A DNA stretch of 64,000 nt, from assembly GCA_010119145.1 (NCBI GenBank), contig JAACSU010000007.1, forward strand, positions 329,869-393,868, written 5' to 3'. This document shows, one piece after another, positions 28,367 through 39,043 of the stretch. The DNA is from Candidatus Gracilibacteria bacterium. Lineage in GTDB: Bacteria; Patescibacteriota; Gracilibacteria; BD1-5; UBA6164. A program made the position numbers and the translations under genes. The first letter of the stretch is position 1. Each line of letters starts with the position of its first letter. The notes below the pieces were generated by a model, which ran no database searches, was not told where the DNA came from, and saw only the letters and a list, made by a program, of their open reading frames with translations.

Positions 28367-28495
28367 TTACAGTAAAAGGTCGGCAATACTGCCGACCTTT
28401 TTGTTACAAAGCGAAAAGTTTCAAGGACGAGGGACAAGACCTTTGAGATACAATGTCTCAATCAGACCTTTTCCTTTGTGCTGAGTATCGGCCAT
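28367..28495 (-). CDS. Minigene with perfect Shine-Dalgarno (24 aa if TGA stops, 42 aa if TGA = Gly)
   Basis: AGGAGG stands 7 bases before the ATG, the best ribosome site on this strand. The peptide starts MADTQHKGKGLIETLYLKGL and runs to VPRP, then TGA at 28421-28423. Read as glycine, the frame goes on through the terminator hairpin to TAA at 28367. Read as stop, it ends neatly 22 bp before that hairpin. Glycines are GGA/GGT except for this one TGA. No family is recognised. It may be a leader peptide, a foreign gene or a structured RNA. Confidence 0.5.
28376..28403. terminator. Strong bidirectional terminator
   Basis: AAGGTCGGC-AATACT-GCCGACCTT stem followed by Ts on the plus strand and by TACTG then As on the minus strand. 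It serves the SLH gene on the plus strand and could end the minigene transcript from the other side. Confidence 0.85.
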
Positions 28496-28656
28496 ATTAA
28501 ATCCTCCTGTTTTGTCTGTGATAATTAGAAATATCTGTAAAATAATAGCATATTTTTTTAATGAGTACGAATATTAAAACATTAGGTATTTAATCGAATT
28601 TTTGCATTTCATTATCAGTTTGATATACTTCGTGAGTTATTTTTTTTACGTATTTT

Positions 28657-29622
28657 ATGCTTACATATATTCTATTTTTTGTCGGATTTTTTATACTTAT
28701 TAAGGGGGCAGATGTACTGGTTTCTGGGGCTTCTTCTATTGCATTACGTTATAAAATACCAGCTATAGTAGTTTGACTGACGATTGTCGCATTTGGAACG
28801 TCAGCTCCTGAATTTGCGGTAAATATATTCTCAGCGCTTCAATGAAAAACAGACTTAGCTATAGGAAATATTATTGGAAGTAATATAGCAAATATTTTGC
28901 TTATACTGTGAGTAGCTGCTTGTATTTATCCACTCAAAGCTATTAAATCAACCGTTTGGAAAGAAATTCCTTTTGCCTTACTGGCTATTATTATAGTATC
29001 TATTGTTGCAAATGACGTATTTGTAGATGGATGAAGCTGAAATATTATTTCTCGTATTGATGGATTCATTCTCTTAACATTTTTTGTAGTATTTTTAGTG
29101 TATACTTTTTGAATCGCAAAAAATAGTCCAGAGGAAGTCAATCCTGAGAATATAGATATTCTCCCTGTTTGGAAATCTTCAATTTATATAGCTCTAGGAC
29201 TCATAGGTCTGACACTTGGGGGGAAATGGATAGTAGATTGAGCAGTGCAGTTGGCTACCCTCATTTGAATGAGTGAAGCAGTCATCTGACTCACCGTAGT
29301 AGCGGTGTGAACAAGTCTTCCAGAACTTGCAACTTCCGTTGTAGCAGCTCTCAAGAAACAAACAGATATTGCAATTGGTAACGTTATTGGGAGTAATATA
29401 TTTAATGTATTTTGGATACTAGGAATCACAGCAGTTGTGCAACCACTTCCTTTTCAAATGACTTCAAATCTTGATGTATTTATGAATATATTTGTCACTA
29501 TTGTACTCTTTGGGTTTATGTTCGTATGAAAAAAATATGTCATAGAAAAATGGCAGTGAATAGTGATGATTCTAACTTACTTTATGTACATTACGTTTAT
29601 TATAGTGCAAAATTTAACTTAA
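28657..29622 (+). CDS. Calcium/sodium antiporter (CaCA family, YrbG-like)
   Basis: A 321-residue membrane protein of two inverted halves. The first alpha repeat reads GTSAPEFAVN…GNIIGSNIANILLILG (about residues 47-85). The second reads GTSLPELATS…GNVIGSNIFNVFWILG (about 215-260). These Glu-containing repeats form the ion site of sodium/calcium exchangers. About ten helices are expected. Many helix glycines are TGA. It stands alone with no clear operon partner and probably exports calcium in exchange for sodium or protons. Confidence 0.93.
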
Positions 29623-29778
29623 AAATATTAATTATTAATTTTTGTAAAAGAATATAGTGTAAAAATTTATTGGTATTTTTTATTTTAAAAGAAAATAATT
29701 TACTCTATTTTATAAGGTATAAAATGTTTTAAAAATAAAAAAAAAGAGTAAAATATAGTATTATAATTAATTAGAAAA

Positions 29779-30591
29779 ATGTTAAAAATCATAAAATTTA
29801 TTTTTATACTATTTTTATCTTGAATCTTATTTCAAAATACTTTTTCATCATCAGTTCAAACGAGCGACTATAATGATTTAGTCAGAAAAGTAACTAATAA
29901 AATTATTCTTTTAGGAAGAGAAAATAATTTAAATCTTGAAGTTATAGTAAGTCGTATAGATGTACTTTTAAATAATAAAGCATATACAAGTGAATTTAAA
30001 AATTTTGTTATTGATGTTAATGAAGCATTAAAAGTCAGATCCTGTAATAATTACTATCCAACACATAATAATATAACTGCTTCAGTATTTTGGATATGAG
30101 AAGAGGCTAATTCATCAAATGCATATATTACAAATAATGTGAGTGCTTGGGATGTAAGATGGGTAGAACATTTGGAACAAGGAATTGAAAATACTTACTA
30201 TTTTGCATTGCCATATAATGACTTTGGTGACAACTGAGTGAGAAAAGCTAATAGTAAAGACATTCCTTGGTATAAATCAAAAGAATGGAAAAATAATGAA
30301 TCCATAGTAAAAAATAGATGGGTCAAAATAAGTCATAATTGAAAAACCGTCTTTGCTCAATGGGAGGATGTAGGTCCATTAAGCACGGATGATGTAAACT
30401 ACGTATTTTGAAATTCTGAGCCAAAAAATACTTTTTGATTACAAGCATGAATAGATTTATCACCTCATGCTTCTTAATATTTAGGTATAAATAGTAGTTG
30501 ATTGGTAGATTGGAGTTTTGTTCCTGAATATTGTGTTTGGAAATGACCATGGCTTGAAACAATAACGAATACAGATATTACATGGAAATAA
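29779..30591 (+). pseudogene. Secreted protein with an in-frame TAA near the C-terminus
   Basis: A signal peptide (residues 1-23, ending NTFSS), then a soluble extracytoplasmic region with aromatic-rich segments (AQWEDVGPLSTDDVNYV, FGLQAGIDLSPHAS). TAA at 30475-30477 ends the frame at 232 residues. The same frame continues for 37 more codons that read as protein (YLGINSSGLVDWSFVPEYCV) to TAA at 30589-30591. A CAA-to-TAA change would explain it. The gene may be decayed, may make a slightly truncated protein, or may be a sequencing error. Family unknown. Confidence 0.7.
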
Positions 30592-30600
30592 ATAATTCTC

Positions 30601-31989
30601 TTAATACTTAGGTGAAGAAATAGTATCTATGGCTTCATTATTAAGTCTAGTTAACAACTTTTCGGTATATTTATCATATTGAGCTCTGTCTTGGCTATAA
30701 TAAAAAACAATGCTTTCTTTAAAAGTCTTTACTCAAGCTTTTTCGAAATAGATCTTATATGTGTTTTCTCATTCTTGCAAATTTCAAAAATGAGTATTTA
30801 ATTTATACGTAAATTTTCTATCTCAGGATTTAAATGCAGCCAATTGATATTCATTTATATAAACATTTTCAACATTATCTTCGCTTATATTTCACTGTAA
30901 AATAAGATATTTAGCAGAGATATAATTATAGTTATTAATCCATCTGGGGATACTAATTAATTTAGATTTTTTTAAGTAATTTTTTTTTGTGATTTCATTA
31001 TTAATAATTTCTGTTCAGCTGCTAGTTACATCGTTACTCACGACTGGTAATATATTTTTTTTATCTTTTTTTATTTCAGAATCATAAAAGACATCTTCTC
31101 ATCACGTCTTTCTTATAAAATTATAATAATCATGCATAGTTGTAAAGGCAAATCATTCACTTTCCAATTTATCTAACAATTCAATATATCTCTTATATTT
31201 TATGGGATCTTCTTCTCCATCTTCCCCTATATAATCTTGTGGATGTAGCATGATAATAGAAAATCATTTGAGCTCTGCATCTGATTTAGATGCATCAATT
31301 ACTACATCTACTGGATTTAATGTATCTGTATCAAAATTAAAACTCGTTGCTGAATAGTCAAATAAACCGTCTCATTCTCATGAAATAATATTAAAGTTAT
31401 TTTTTTTTGCAGCTTCCACGGTTCAAGTAGAATATTTATTTTCTGGAGGAATAAAAGTAATAATCTCATGATTTGAGATTTTATTTAATATTTCAAGTCA
31501 TTGATTGAGTTTTTTGTTTGCAACACTTTCGGGTAAATCTTCAAACTCTGCAATATCTGATCTATGACTAAAACCATGCTGAGCTATTTCAATGCTACAC
31601 TTATTTTGCCTAAGATATCTTGTCATTTCTGGATCTTCAGTAAGGTTAAGTGGTATTATACCTACAGTATATGGCATTTTTCTACTGATTCACTCATTTA
31701 ACATCTTGATTGTAAGTTCCTTTAGATAATATGATTGAACATCATCTAATCGGAGGATAATATATTTTTTATTTGGATCAATATCTTCATTCCTTGCACA
31801 AAAGTGTAAATTTTGCATATATTGAATATTTCAATCTTTTAAGCTTCTACTAGATATAAAAATAAATCCATTAAATAAGAAAGTAAATACTAATAAAATT
31901 ATGATAAATTGCATTGGTTTTTTAATAATCCAATGAACTATTAATATTATTGAATGATATATAAGTGATAGAGCTCAATTGAAATTCAT
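30601..31989 (-). CDS. Membrane-anchored polysaccharide deacetylase-like protein
   Basis: A 462-residue protein. An N-terminal membrane helix lies at about 32-50. The catalytic-like domain then begins KYIILRLDDVQSYYL (metal-binding Asp pair of the deacetylase/DUF2334 fold). CSIEIAQHGFSHRSDI follows with the H-x3-H-type metal site, then TFIPPENKYS and a late IIMLHPQDY. The C-terminal 150 residues form a beta-rich domain of unknown type. The family removes acetyl groups from GlcNAc polymers outside the membrane. Its partner is the GT2 gene just upstream on the same strand (22-bp gap), as in poly-GlcNAc loci. Confidence 0.82.
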
Positions 31990-32011
31990 AATAATTTAAA
32001 TTAGTACTAAA

Positions 32012-33034
32012 TTACATTTTTCTTCTTTGTGGCTTAAACCAAATTAAAATTTTTTGATTTCTAATTATTTGCTTATAAAATTCTGATAAAAAAATATAAG
32101 AATTAATAGTTGTTGGAATGATTAAAAAGAATGAATAAAAAAATAAATCAATTCTTTTTCTTGTTATGGCTCCATATATTCCTAATGATATCGAATATAT
32201 AAAGAAGAGTAATAATAATACTAGATATAATCTTAAATTTATAAAAGGTAATATAAATATTATTATAGAATAAATAATTCATTCTAAATACAAAATAGCT
32301 ATTTCAAATATAAATGGCAATTTATTAACGTTTGGGACATGTTTTCTTAAATTTTGCCATCATCATCCAGCCCATCTGCGTAACTGATGAATATATTGAT
32401 AAATTGTATTTGGATCTTGGGTGTAAACGATTGCATGTTTATTAAAATTGATATATCTACTTTTCTTGTAATTGTTAATTTTATAAGAAAAATCTAAATC
32501 TTCAGCTATCGTATCATGATCAAAAGTTATATGTTTTTTAAAAAATTTTGTTTTGTAAGCTGTACAGCATCAGGGAAGTATAAGAATAGAATTTACATGA
32601 GATTGGGCTGATTTATGTAAATCTTGTCATATAATATATTCAAGCTCTCTACAGGCTGTTAGCCAATTATTTTTTATACTTTTAACATAGCCACATACAG
32701 CAACTATTTTTCTATCAATTCTAAAGGATTTTTCTATCTCTTTCACAAAATTTATATCTAGTATCGTATCAGCATCCGTCGCTATAAAAACTTTATCTTT
32801 TATCTGTTTTAATCCAACTTGTTGAGCAATACTTTTATTTCACGTATTTTTACTTAAATGTAATACAGTTATGGTGTCTCAGAATGAATCTAATATTTCA
32901 CCTGTTTTATCAGTACTTCAGTCATCCACTACTATTATATGATGCGCTTTCTTTGTTTGATGTAAACAAGATAAAACACTATCTTTAATAGTTTGTTCTT
33001 CATTGTATGCTGGAATCAATATTGTAATTTTCAT
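32012..33034 (-). CDS. Processive GT2 glycosyltransferase (poly-GlcNAc synthase-like)
   Basis: A 340-residue protein starting MKITILIPAYNEEQTIKDSV. It has VVDDGSTDKT (donor site), ATDADTI (D-x-D), a catalytic-base AEDLDFSY (ED), and QLRRWAGGWWQN, the QxxRW motif of processive beta-glycosyltransferases. Two or three C-terminal membrane helices follow (about 255-320). Catalytic order and the adjacent deacetylase gene point to synthesis and export of a beta-linked GlcNAc-type polymer. It is shorter than PgaC/IcaA (about 410 aa) and lacks N-terminal helices. Confidence 0.88.
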
Positions 33035-33353
33035 TCTTGTAATAGTTACATTCAAATAAAAATATGTTATGCGGAGTATGTATTTAGCCCGTATTCTCGA
33101 ATTTTAGTAACTCATTTAATAAATCAGAAAACAAAAAAAACAAAAATTGAAATATTCTTTGTTCATAGAGCACTACGTTATGACTCAAAATAAAGTTTAG
33201 AGATTACAATCTCACATTTATATTAAACTAACTAGCAATAATTTGTTCTTAATTATAATAATAATTTTAAAATAATCTATTTCATTTATTATTTTCACTT
33301 CTCATACATCTCTTGCTTATATTTAAAGTATTATATTTTTTAATACAACATAT
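33035..33353. promoter_or_regulatory. Divergent intergenic region, no gene seen
   Basis: 319 bp of AT-rich DNA between the GT2 gene (minus) and the Tudor-like gene (plus). I found no ORF, RNA or hairpin that stands out. It must contain both promoters, but no -35/-10 pair is convincing. Confidence 0.35.
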
Positions 33354-33638
33354 ATGAAAAATTTACAAAAAGGGGAGTATGTGAATTGGATGAGACATGA
33401 TAATGAAAAAATGAGAGGGAGAATCGTAGATGTATTTATAGAAGAATTTACCCGAACAATAGAAGGACAAGAATTTCACAGAAATCCAACTATTGATGCT
33501 CCAGCATATCTTATAGAACAAGATTCTGGAGAAGAATTTATACTTTCTCATAATGAGCTCGTCGAAGCCGATGATCAAGATGATCATAGTGATGACAATC
33601 CTCATGTGAGAATGAAAGATAAAAAGCATACATATTAA
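33354..33638 (+). CDS. HVA1/Tudor-like (DUF2945) protein
   Basis: A 94-residue protein. The core LQKGEYVNWMRHDNEKMRGR…PAYLIEQDSGEEFILSHNEL matches the small SH3/Tudor-like domain of DUF2945 (hypervirulence-associated TUDOR). The family fold is a beta barrel with unknown ligand. Residues about 75-90 add an acidic His-containing tail. It contains no TGA codon. It ends before a perfect bidirectional terminator. Confidence 0.8.
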   Translation: MKNLQKGEYVNWMRHDNEKMRGRIVDVFIEEFTRTIEGQEFHRNPTIDAPAYLIEQDSGEEFILSHNELVEADDQDDHSDDNPHVRMKDKKHTY

Positions 33639-33650
33639 AAAACTACATAA

Positions 33651-33682
33651 AAAAATACTTTCAATATTGAAAGTATTTTTTT
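33651..33682. terminator. Bidirectional intrinsic terminator
   Basis: AAAAATACTTTCA-ATAT-TGAAAGTATTTTT, a perfect 13-bp stem with T-runs in both directions. It is shared by the convergent DUF2945 and 96-aa genes. Confidence 0.9.
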
Positions 33683-33694
33683 ATGTATGAAATA

Positions 33695-33985
33695 TTATAA
33701 TATATCAGTCATCTCACCAGTGTGATTAGGATTTGTATCGAGTTTAAATGATCTAATTTTATCATTATCAACTTCGTTTTCATCGTAATCTACATCTTCA
33801 GCAATTTCTTTTGTTTTTTCCATTGCTTCATCATGAGTCATTCCATATTTTTCCATGAGTAGGTGAGCCATCTTATCATACCATCCCTCAGTTGCATGAA
33901 GTTCGTCATGATTGATTTCAGGATATTCTTCTTGAACTCTTTTTGAATATGTATTCCATTTTCAATTATTTGTAGTGTGCGACAT
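33695..33985 (-). CDS. Hypothetical acidic protein (96 aa)
   Basis: Starts MSHTTNNGKWNTYSKRVQEE. It is a small, soluble, Glu/Asp/His-rich protein with an ATEGWYDKMAHLLMEKYGMT segment and an AMEKTKEIAED helix. It has one TGA glycine. I do not recognise the family. It is convergent with the Tudor-like gene and shares its terminator. Confidence 0.65.
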
Positions 33986-34061
33986 AAGTAATAATTAATA
34001 AATAAAGCATATATATTTTATACTTAAAATGTATGACATTAGTAAGTTACTATTTAAATTA

Positions 34062-35249
34062 TTATTTAATACTGACTTTATATATTATATCTTTTCACGG
34101 TCAAATACTCCCTCTTCCATCAGCGTTCGTAGTCATGAGATACAGATTATTATCGGGTCACTCTATTATATTTCTGAGTCTTCCATATTCTCACTCAAAC
34201 CACCTCTCTTCGTTAATGAGTTTATACGTTTCTTGAGAATTCTCGATATCAAGTTTGACGAGTGTTTCTGAGTTCATCGTTGCAACATAGAGACTTTCAT
34301 TCCAAAATACCATTCATCCTGGAGGTGTTGCTGTATCAGGCCAATAGGCAAGAGGATTAGGAAATCATTGGTCAGGTCCATAAGCTTCAGGCCACCCGTA
34401 GTTTGTTCAAGCTGTGATATAATCTACTCGATCCTTTGCCGTGAGTCCAAACTCTCCACTTGGTCCATGCGTTGACATAAATAAGTCTCATGCTTCGTTC
34501 CAAGCGAGTCCTTGGGGATTCCGGTGACCATATGAATAAACTGGTGAGTTTTCAAATGGATTGTCGTTTGGAATGCTTCAGTCAGAATTAATTCTGAGTA
34601 TTTTTCCAGCGAGGGAATTGAGGTCTTGAGCTAAATCAGGATTAGTAGCATCTCAAGTAGTGATATAGAGCTTATCATCTGGACCAAACTTGATTCTTCC
34701 TCAATCATGATATTTCGCAGCAGGAATATTATCAATGAGTATTTTATTGATTTCTAATTCTCCAGCAGAATTTTCTTTGAGTCTTACTACTTTTGTAATA
34801 TATCAGTCGATATTGGTATCTTTGTCTGTTCCATACATCGTATAAAGAAATCAATTATTTTCATAATTTGGGTCTTTTTCAAGTCACATAAGTCCTCACT
34901 CTCAAAACTCTGTACTTGGAGCTTCCCAGTATGGATCACTCTGAAGGACTCAATTTTTTATAATAGATATTACTCATCTTCTTTGAGTGACAAGAGCTGT
35001 ATCACTATCAACAAATACGAGTTCCCAAGGTGTATCAAGTCATTCTATCCATGGACTTATAGTAATATCGTCTTGGTTTACACTTTTATTTTCTTCTTGT
35101 AAGTTTCACTTATTTTCGTTAATTCCTTTATTTTCAATCTCTCAGCTTCCATTGCTTTTCGTACTAACTGATTTTTCCGGGTCATTATTATTACATCAAG
35201 TAATAAATATTATACTAGCAAGTAAAAATACACTCATAAGATATTTCAT
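34062..35249 (-). CDS. PQQ-dependent sugar dehydrogenase (GSDH/HhIP-type) lipoprotein
   Basis: A 395-residue protein. The signal peptide ends in ITGC, a lipobox whose Gly is TGA, so the mature protein is anchored by a lipid. The six-bladed propeller pattern of soluble aldose sugar dehydrogenases follows: TPWELVFVDSDTALV, FGPDDKLYITTGDA, LAGKILRINSDGSIP, SYGHRNPQGLAW (PQQ/Ca region), GTNYGWPEAYG and DNNLYLMTTNADGRG. The family oxidises sugars with PQQ outside the cytoplasm. No PQQ synthesis genes are visible, so the cofactor would come from elsewhere or the function may have changed. Confidence 0.9.
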
Positions 35250-35283
35250 AATATTTGTTTAGAAAGTATATATGTAAGCATAC

Positions 35284-35314
35284 AAAAAAGGCATTGAATT
35301 TCAATGCCTTTTTT
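35284..35314 (-). terminator. Terminator of the cold-shock gene
   Basis: AAGGCATTGA-ATT-TCAATGCCTT stem with A-run and T-run on either side, 17 bp beyond the cold-shock stop. Confidence 0.9.
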
Positions 35315-35331
35315 GTATTTTCGGGTGAAAA

Positions 35332-35535
35332 TTAATCTTGAACAACTTCTACATTGAGAGCTTGTTCTTTACCGTTATTTCCTTCACCAACTTCGTATCG
35401 AACTGTCATCCCTTCTTGAAGAGAGTCAAATTCCATTCCTACTAAGTTCTTAGCGTGAAAAAACATATCACCTGATTGTCCTTCTGCAGTTATGAAACCA
35501 AAACCTGCTTTGAGAACCTTTATTGTACCTTCCAT
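35332..35535 (-). CDS. Cold-shock domain protein
   Basis: A 67-residue OB-fold protein. RNP1 is GFGFI (residues about 11-15) and RNP2 is DMFFH (about 23-27), both nucleic-acid binding. Length is exactly that of CspA-like RNA chaperones. All glycines use GGN and none TGA, as in the SLH and RRM genes, which suggests high expression. The 173-bp upstream region is AT-rich and likely holds its promoter and a long leader. Confidence 0.95.
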   Translation of the reverse strand: MEGTIKVLKAGFGFITAEGQSGDMFFHAKNLVGMEFDSLQEGMTVRYEVGEGNNGKEQALNVEVVQD

Positions 35536-35708
35536 ATTTATAGAGTCAAAAAATTAAATGTGTATCAATTAAAATTTTACTCTTAACTAATCGAGCATTA
35601 TTCTAATATTTTTCATTTAAAATGCAAAAGATAATGGAAAAAAATTGATTTATCTTAAAAAAAATACATAATCTCGTATACTAAATATAGCAATTAATAA
35701 TACTTGAA

Positions 35709-36008
35709 ATGGCAAAAACGTATATAGATGGGACGAGCTGCAAGGCTGTAAATGGACAATTTTGAGAATTTTTCAATATTTCGGTAAATATTGAAAAACT
35801 TCAAGCATTCGCAAATGAAAAATGATACGTAAATATGACGATGAGCAAGAGAAAAGAACCAGGACAATATGGAGATACTCATTATTTCACTCTTAATGAA
35901 TGGTCACCAGAGTCGAGAGACAATGAAAATTCAAATAATAATTCTGGAAATTCTCAAAGTAATAACTCAAATACAGATGAAGTATCAGTTGAAGATCTTC
36001 CATTCTAG
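35709..36008 (+). CDS. SSB-like protein with acidic EDLPF tip
   Basis: A 99-residue protein. The first 60 residues (VNGQFGEFFNISVNIEKLQA, YVNMTMSKRKEPGQYGDTHY) look like a short OB-fold single-strand-binding domain. An Asn/Ser-rich linker and the terminal VSVEDLPF follow. That tip mimics the DDIPF end of bacterial SSB, which recruits repair and replication partners. It is much shorter than usual SSB (about 150-180 aa), so it may be a secondary SSB. The call rests mainly on the C-terminus and layout. Confidence 0.6.
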
Positions 36009-36016
36009 ATAATAAT

Positions 36017-36047
36017 AAAAAAAGTAAGACCTAAGTCTTACTTTTTT
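36017..36047. terminator. Terminator shared by SSB-like and C39-like genes
   Basis: AAAAAAGTAAGAC-CTAA-GTCTTACTTTTTT stem. The loop bases contain the stop codon (36031-36033) of the minus-strand C39-like gene. Confidence 0.88.
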
Positions 36048-37218
36048 GAATACTTTCTATAATTACAGTTCTGTAATCCATAGCTTTCCATTTTCTAAGC
36101 CATTCAATAGTCTGATACTCATGATATCATGTGTTGGTGTCCCAAACTCTCACATGACTGGGATTAGTTATATCTCACTTCCATCCTAAGAGTATAAAAG
36201 CGTGTTGACCATCAAGTCATTCATGAGAAATATATTCCCCAACTTCATTTACATACGACCAATTAAGAGTTCTGTCTTGTAAGACATTATAACATTCATT
36301 TTTACCACTTATTTCTCAATTTCGTGCTTTTGAATTAGTTATACTGAGATTTGATATATCACCATCTTCATATTTTGGAATGGTACACCAGTCTCACCAA
36401 AGTTGTACCATATTTCCAGAAGCCAGTTCTGTTAATATTTGAGTGAGTTGCTCTGTTTCTCAATAATTCTCAGTGTGGTTCTCTCAATTTATAATATTAG
36501 TTTTAAATCAATAGTCGTTATACACTCATGCTATTGGAGCTTCATAAACACCATATCAAGTCATAAGTTTTTGTTTCGCTGTCACTCAAGATGTTGAGTT
36601 GATATATCCTACAAATCACTTATTTGGGTTTCACCAAACAGTTCATACGTCACGCTTTACTGGAAGTTTGTTGTAAAAATCACTTTTTCAAAGCTTTTCT
36701 ATTACTGATAACTCTGTTACTTTGCTACTCATTAAATATGATAGTACATCTGAGGTAGCTGATGATTCACATGAGAGAGATCTTTCCTGGAGTCGATGAT
36801 AGGGCATTTTAGAAAAAATGTTGTAATCTTTTATATTTGAAAAATCCGATGATGAACGTTGAGAAATGAGGGATGTAGTGGACTCCTGTTTGATATTAAT
36901 ATCAACCAAGATTTTTCTTTGAATATTTTTATAAGCAACAGAAATGACTCACGTTCCACTATGATCTCAGTTTGGACTCTCAAATTGTAAAACTTTTCAA
37001 TTTTTATTGAGCTTAGTTTGTGTTTGAGATTCAAAATCAATGATAAGTTCCCCTGTATCAAAAAGCTCTTCTACTTCTGAATATCGAGAAAAATCTATAA
37101 ATCTAAGCTCAGATTCTTTAATACTTAAAGTTCCAGCTATACTAGCAGCATATGATGATGACATGCTTAAAAGTAATCATAGAAATAAGAGGGAACTCAT
37201 AAGAATTTTGTGAAACAT
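36031..37218 (-). CDS. Secreted C39-like cysteine peptidase family protein
   Basis: A 395-residue protein with a signal peptide (ending SSSYA). After an N-terminal beta-rich region of about 110 residues, the papain-like domain has the Cys in RSLSCESSATSDV (about residue 150). The HAFILLGWKG His motif and a following VRVWDTNTG Asp lie near residues 345-375. These match the C39_2 peptidase family with Cys-His-Asp. Substrate is unknown, perhaps a secreted or host protein. An in-frame ATG 30 bp upstream (37248) is an alternative start. The shorter form gives the better signal peptide. Confidence 0.78.
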
Positions 37219-37321
37219 GTGTGTTGAAGCTAGGATTAATATATTCATAAATATAACTAAAAATTTTATATAATGAAATTTATAATTTAGATAAAAATCA
37301 TACTCATACAGTATTTATACG

Positions 37322-37357
37322 AAAAAAAAAGAAACACCGTAAAGTGTTTCTTTTTTT
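37322..37357 (-). terminator. Terminator of the helical-repeat protein gene
   Basis: GAAACAC-CGTAAA-GTGTTTC stem, A-run before and seven Ts after in either direction. It lies 16 bp beyond the gene's stop. Confidence 0.88.
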
Positions 37358-37372
37358 AATAATTAACTGTAA

Positions 37373-38851
37373 TTATTTAGTTTCTGCAAATTTTTCAGGA
37401 AATTGCATAGTTATACCCATAGCAAGTAAATTAGCTATTCCACTAATTTGTTCATCTGCTTGAGTTTGAAGTTCATATGCAGTAGCATAGTCACCTTTAT
37501 CAAATGCTTCCATAGATTCAAGTAAGAGTCTAGCATGTTCACCTGAACCAGCTACAACTGTAGATTTCATAATAAATGGTACTGCTCCTGAGAAGAAGTC
37601 TCCTATAGATTGTTGATAATCTTTAAGATTTGCTATTCCTAATGCAGTTAATTCTGCATCATCTGTAGCTAATCCTGTTGTATGTTGAGCAAAGAATCCA
37701 ATATGGTCTCTCCAAATTTTGAGAAATGCAGCTTCTGCATCTGCTCCATATACTGAACCAACTGTTGCAGCAAGTTCTACTGTATTAACATCTAAAGCAG
37801 CAAGAGATTCATCAAAATCTTCTGTACCACTATAAGCATTTCTAAGTACATTAAGCGAGACATTTACATGTTCTCGAAGTAAGTCATTGAGCTCTAATCT
37901 TAAGACAGCAGCTTTACTTGTAAGAGCTTTAGATTGATCTTCAACGTTATATGTACTGAATTTAGCTGGAAATTGTGCAACTATTCCTTTTGATAGTAAA
38001 TCAGCTACTCATTCAATTTGTGTATCAGCTTCAGCTTGTAATCTATATGCCTCAGCATAATCACCTTTATCATATGCTTTCATTGAATCACCAAGTAATT
38101 TAGCATGAACCCCTGAACCGGCAACGATTGTTTCTTTCATAACTAATGGAATAGCTCCAGAGAAGAAATCTGAAATATCATCTTGATATTGAACGAGATC
38201 TCTTTCTGCTTTTGCTACTATTTCATCGTCATTTGTTTTAAGGCCAGTAGTTTGGTCTGCGAAGAATCCAATATGTGCTCTCCAAATTTCTAAAAATCTA
38301 GCTTCAGCTTCAGCTCCATAGACTGAACCAATGGTAGCTCCAAGATCAGCAGTATTATCGTCAAGTTCTTTAAGTGAAGCTCCAAGCTCTGCATTTCCAT
38401 CATACGCACTTCGTAATACATTAAGAGATAAGTTTACGTGTTCTTTCAGTAAACTTTGAAGTGTAACATTGAGGTCAACTGCAGCACTTTGTCCAGAGTT
38501 AACTGTCATATCAAAGTTATCTAGTTCGATATCAATATATGTTAATGCATTAACGAGTCTATCTCTTTGGGACTTAGTAGCAGAAATTTCTTTTCATTTT
38601 GAATCCTTTATTTTAGTAGCAGAATTACCTTTAGATTGTGATAGTTTGAGAACAAGCTCAGATATTCTATCATTCATCTTCATTCTTTTTTCTAGATCAT
38701 ATCCAGCGTACTTAGCAACAAACTTTTCTGATATTTTTAGAGTTTGTTGGTCAAGATTTGCTCAATGGTCAGCAAAAGTTACAGATGGACTGAGTGATAC
38801 TGCAAATGCAGCAGCTAATAATCCAGATACTATTTTTTTCTTTGTATTCAT
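37373..38851 (-). CDS. Secreted protein with two tandem ~165-residue helical repeats
   Basis: A 492-residue protein. A signal peptide (residues 1-30, ending TFA) and a 100-residue N-terminal region are followed by two homologous domains. Each contains LLxEHVNxSLNVLRxAY, a GSVYGAxAEAxFLxIWR core, IGFFAxxTTGL, and AGSGxHAxLLxxSMxAxDKGDYA. Similar repeats occur in secreted proteins of some Firmicutes, at times annotated near copper amine oxidase-like domains. The function is not established. Repeats diverge moderately, so duplication is not recent. Only three TGA codons are used in 492 residues, suggesting high expression. Confidence 0.8.
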
Positions 38852-39000
38852 AATGTTTTTTTATTAGGAAAATTAAAATACATAACTTATATTAATGACT
38901 GCTTGTATGAGAATCGTAGATAAATTGTGATTTAAGTGTGTAGATAACTGTATTTCATCAAACAACATAGCTTATAGAGCCAAAATTATTATAAACACAA

Positions 39001-39038
39001 AAAAAGTACTGATATACATCAGTACTTTTATTTTTTTT
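39001..39038 (-). terminator. Terminator of the RRM gene
   Basis: AAAGTACTGAT-ATAC-ATCAGTACTTT stem with flanking A- and T-runs, a few bases beyond the RRM stop. Confidence 0.88.
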
Positions 39039-39043
39039 GTGAA

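Noticed and set aside
33363-33629. Minus-strand ORF of 88 codons
   Set aside because: It is a shadow of the DUF2945 gene, which matches a known small domain.
34029-34271. Two plus-strand ORFs in the sugar dehydrogenase gene
   Set aside because: They lie antisense to conserved propeller repeats.
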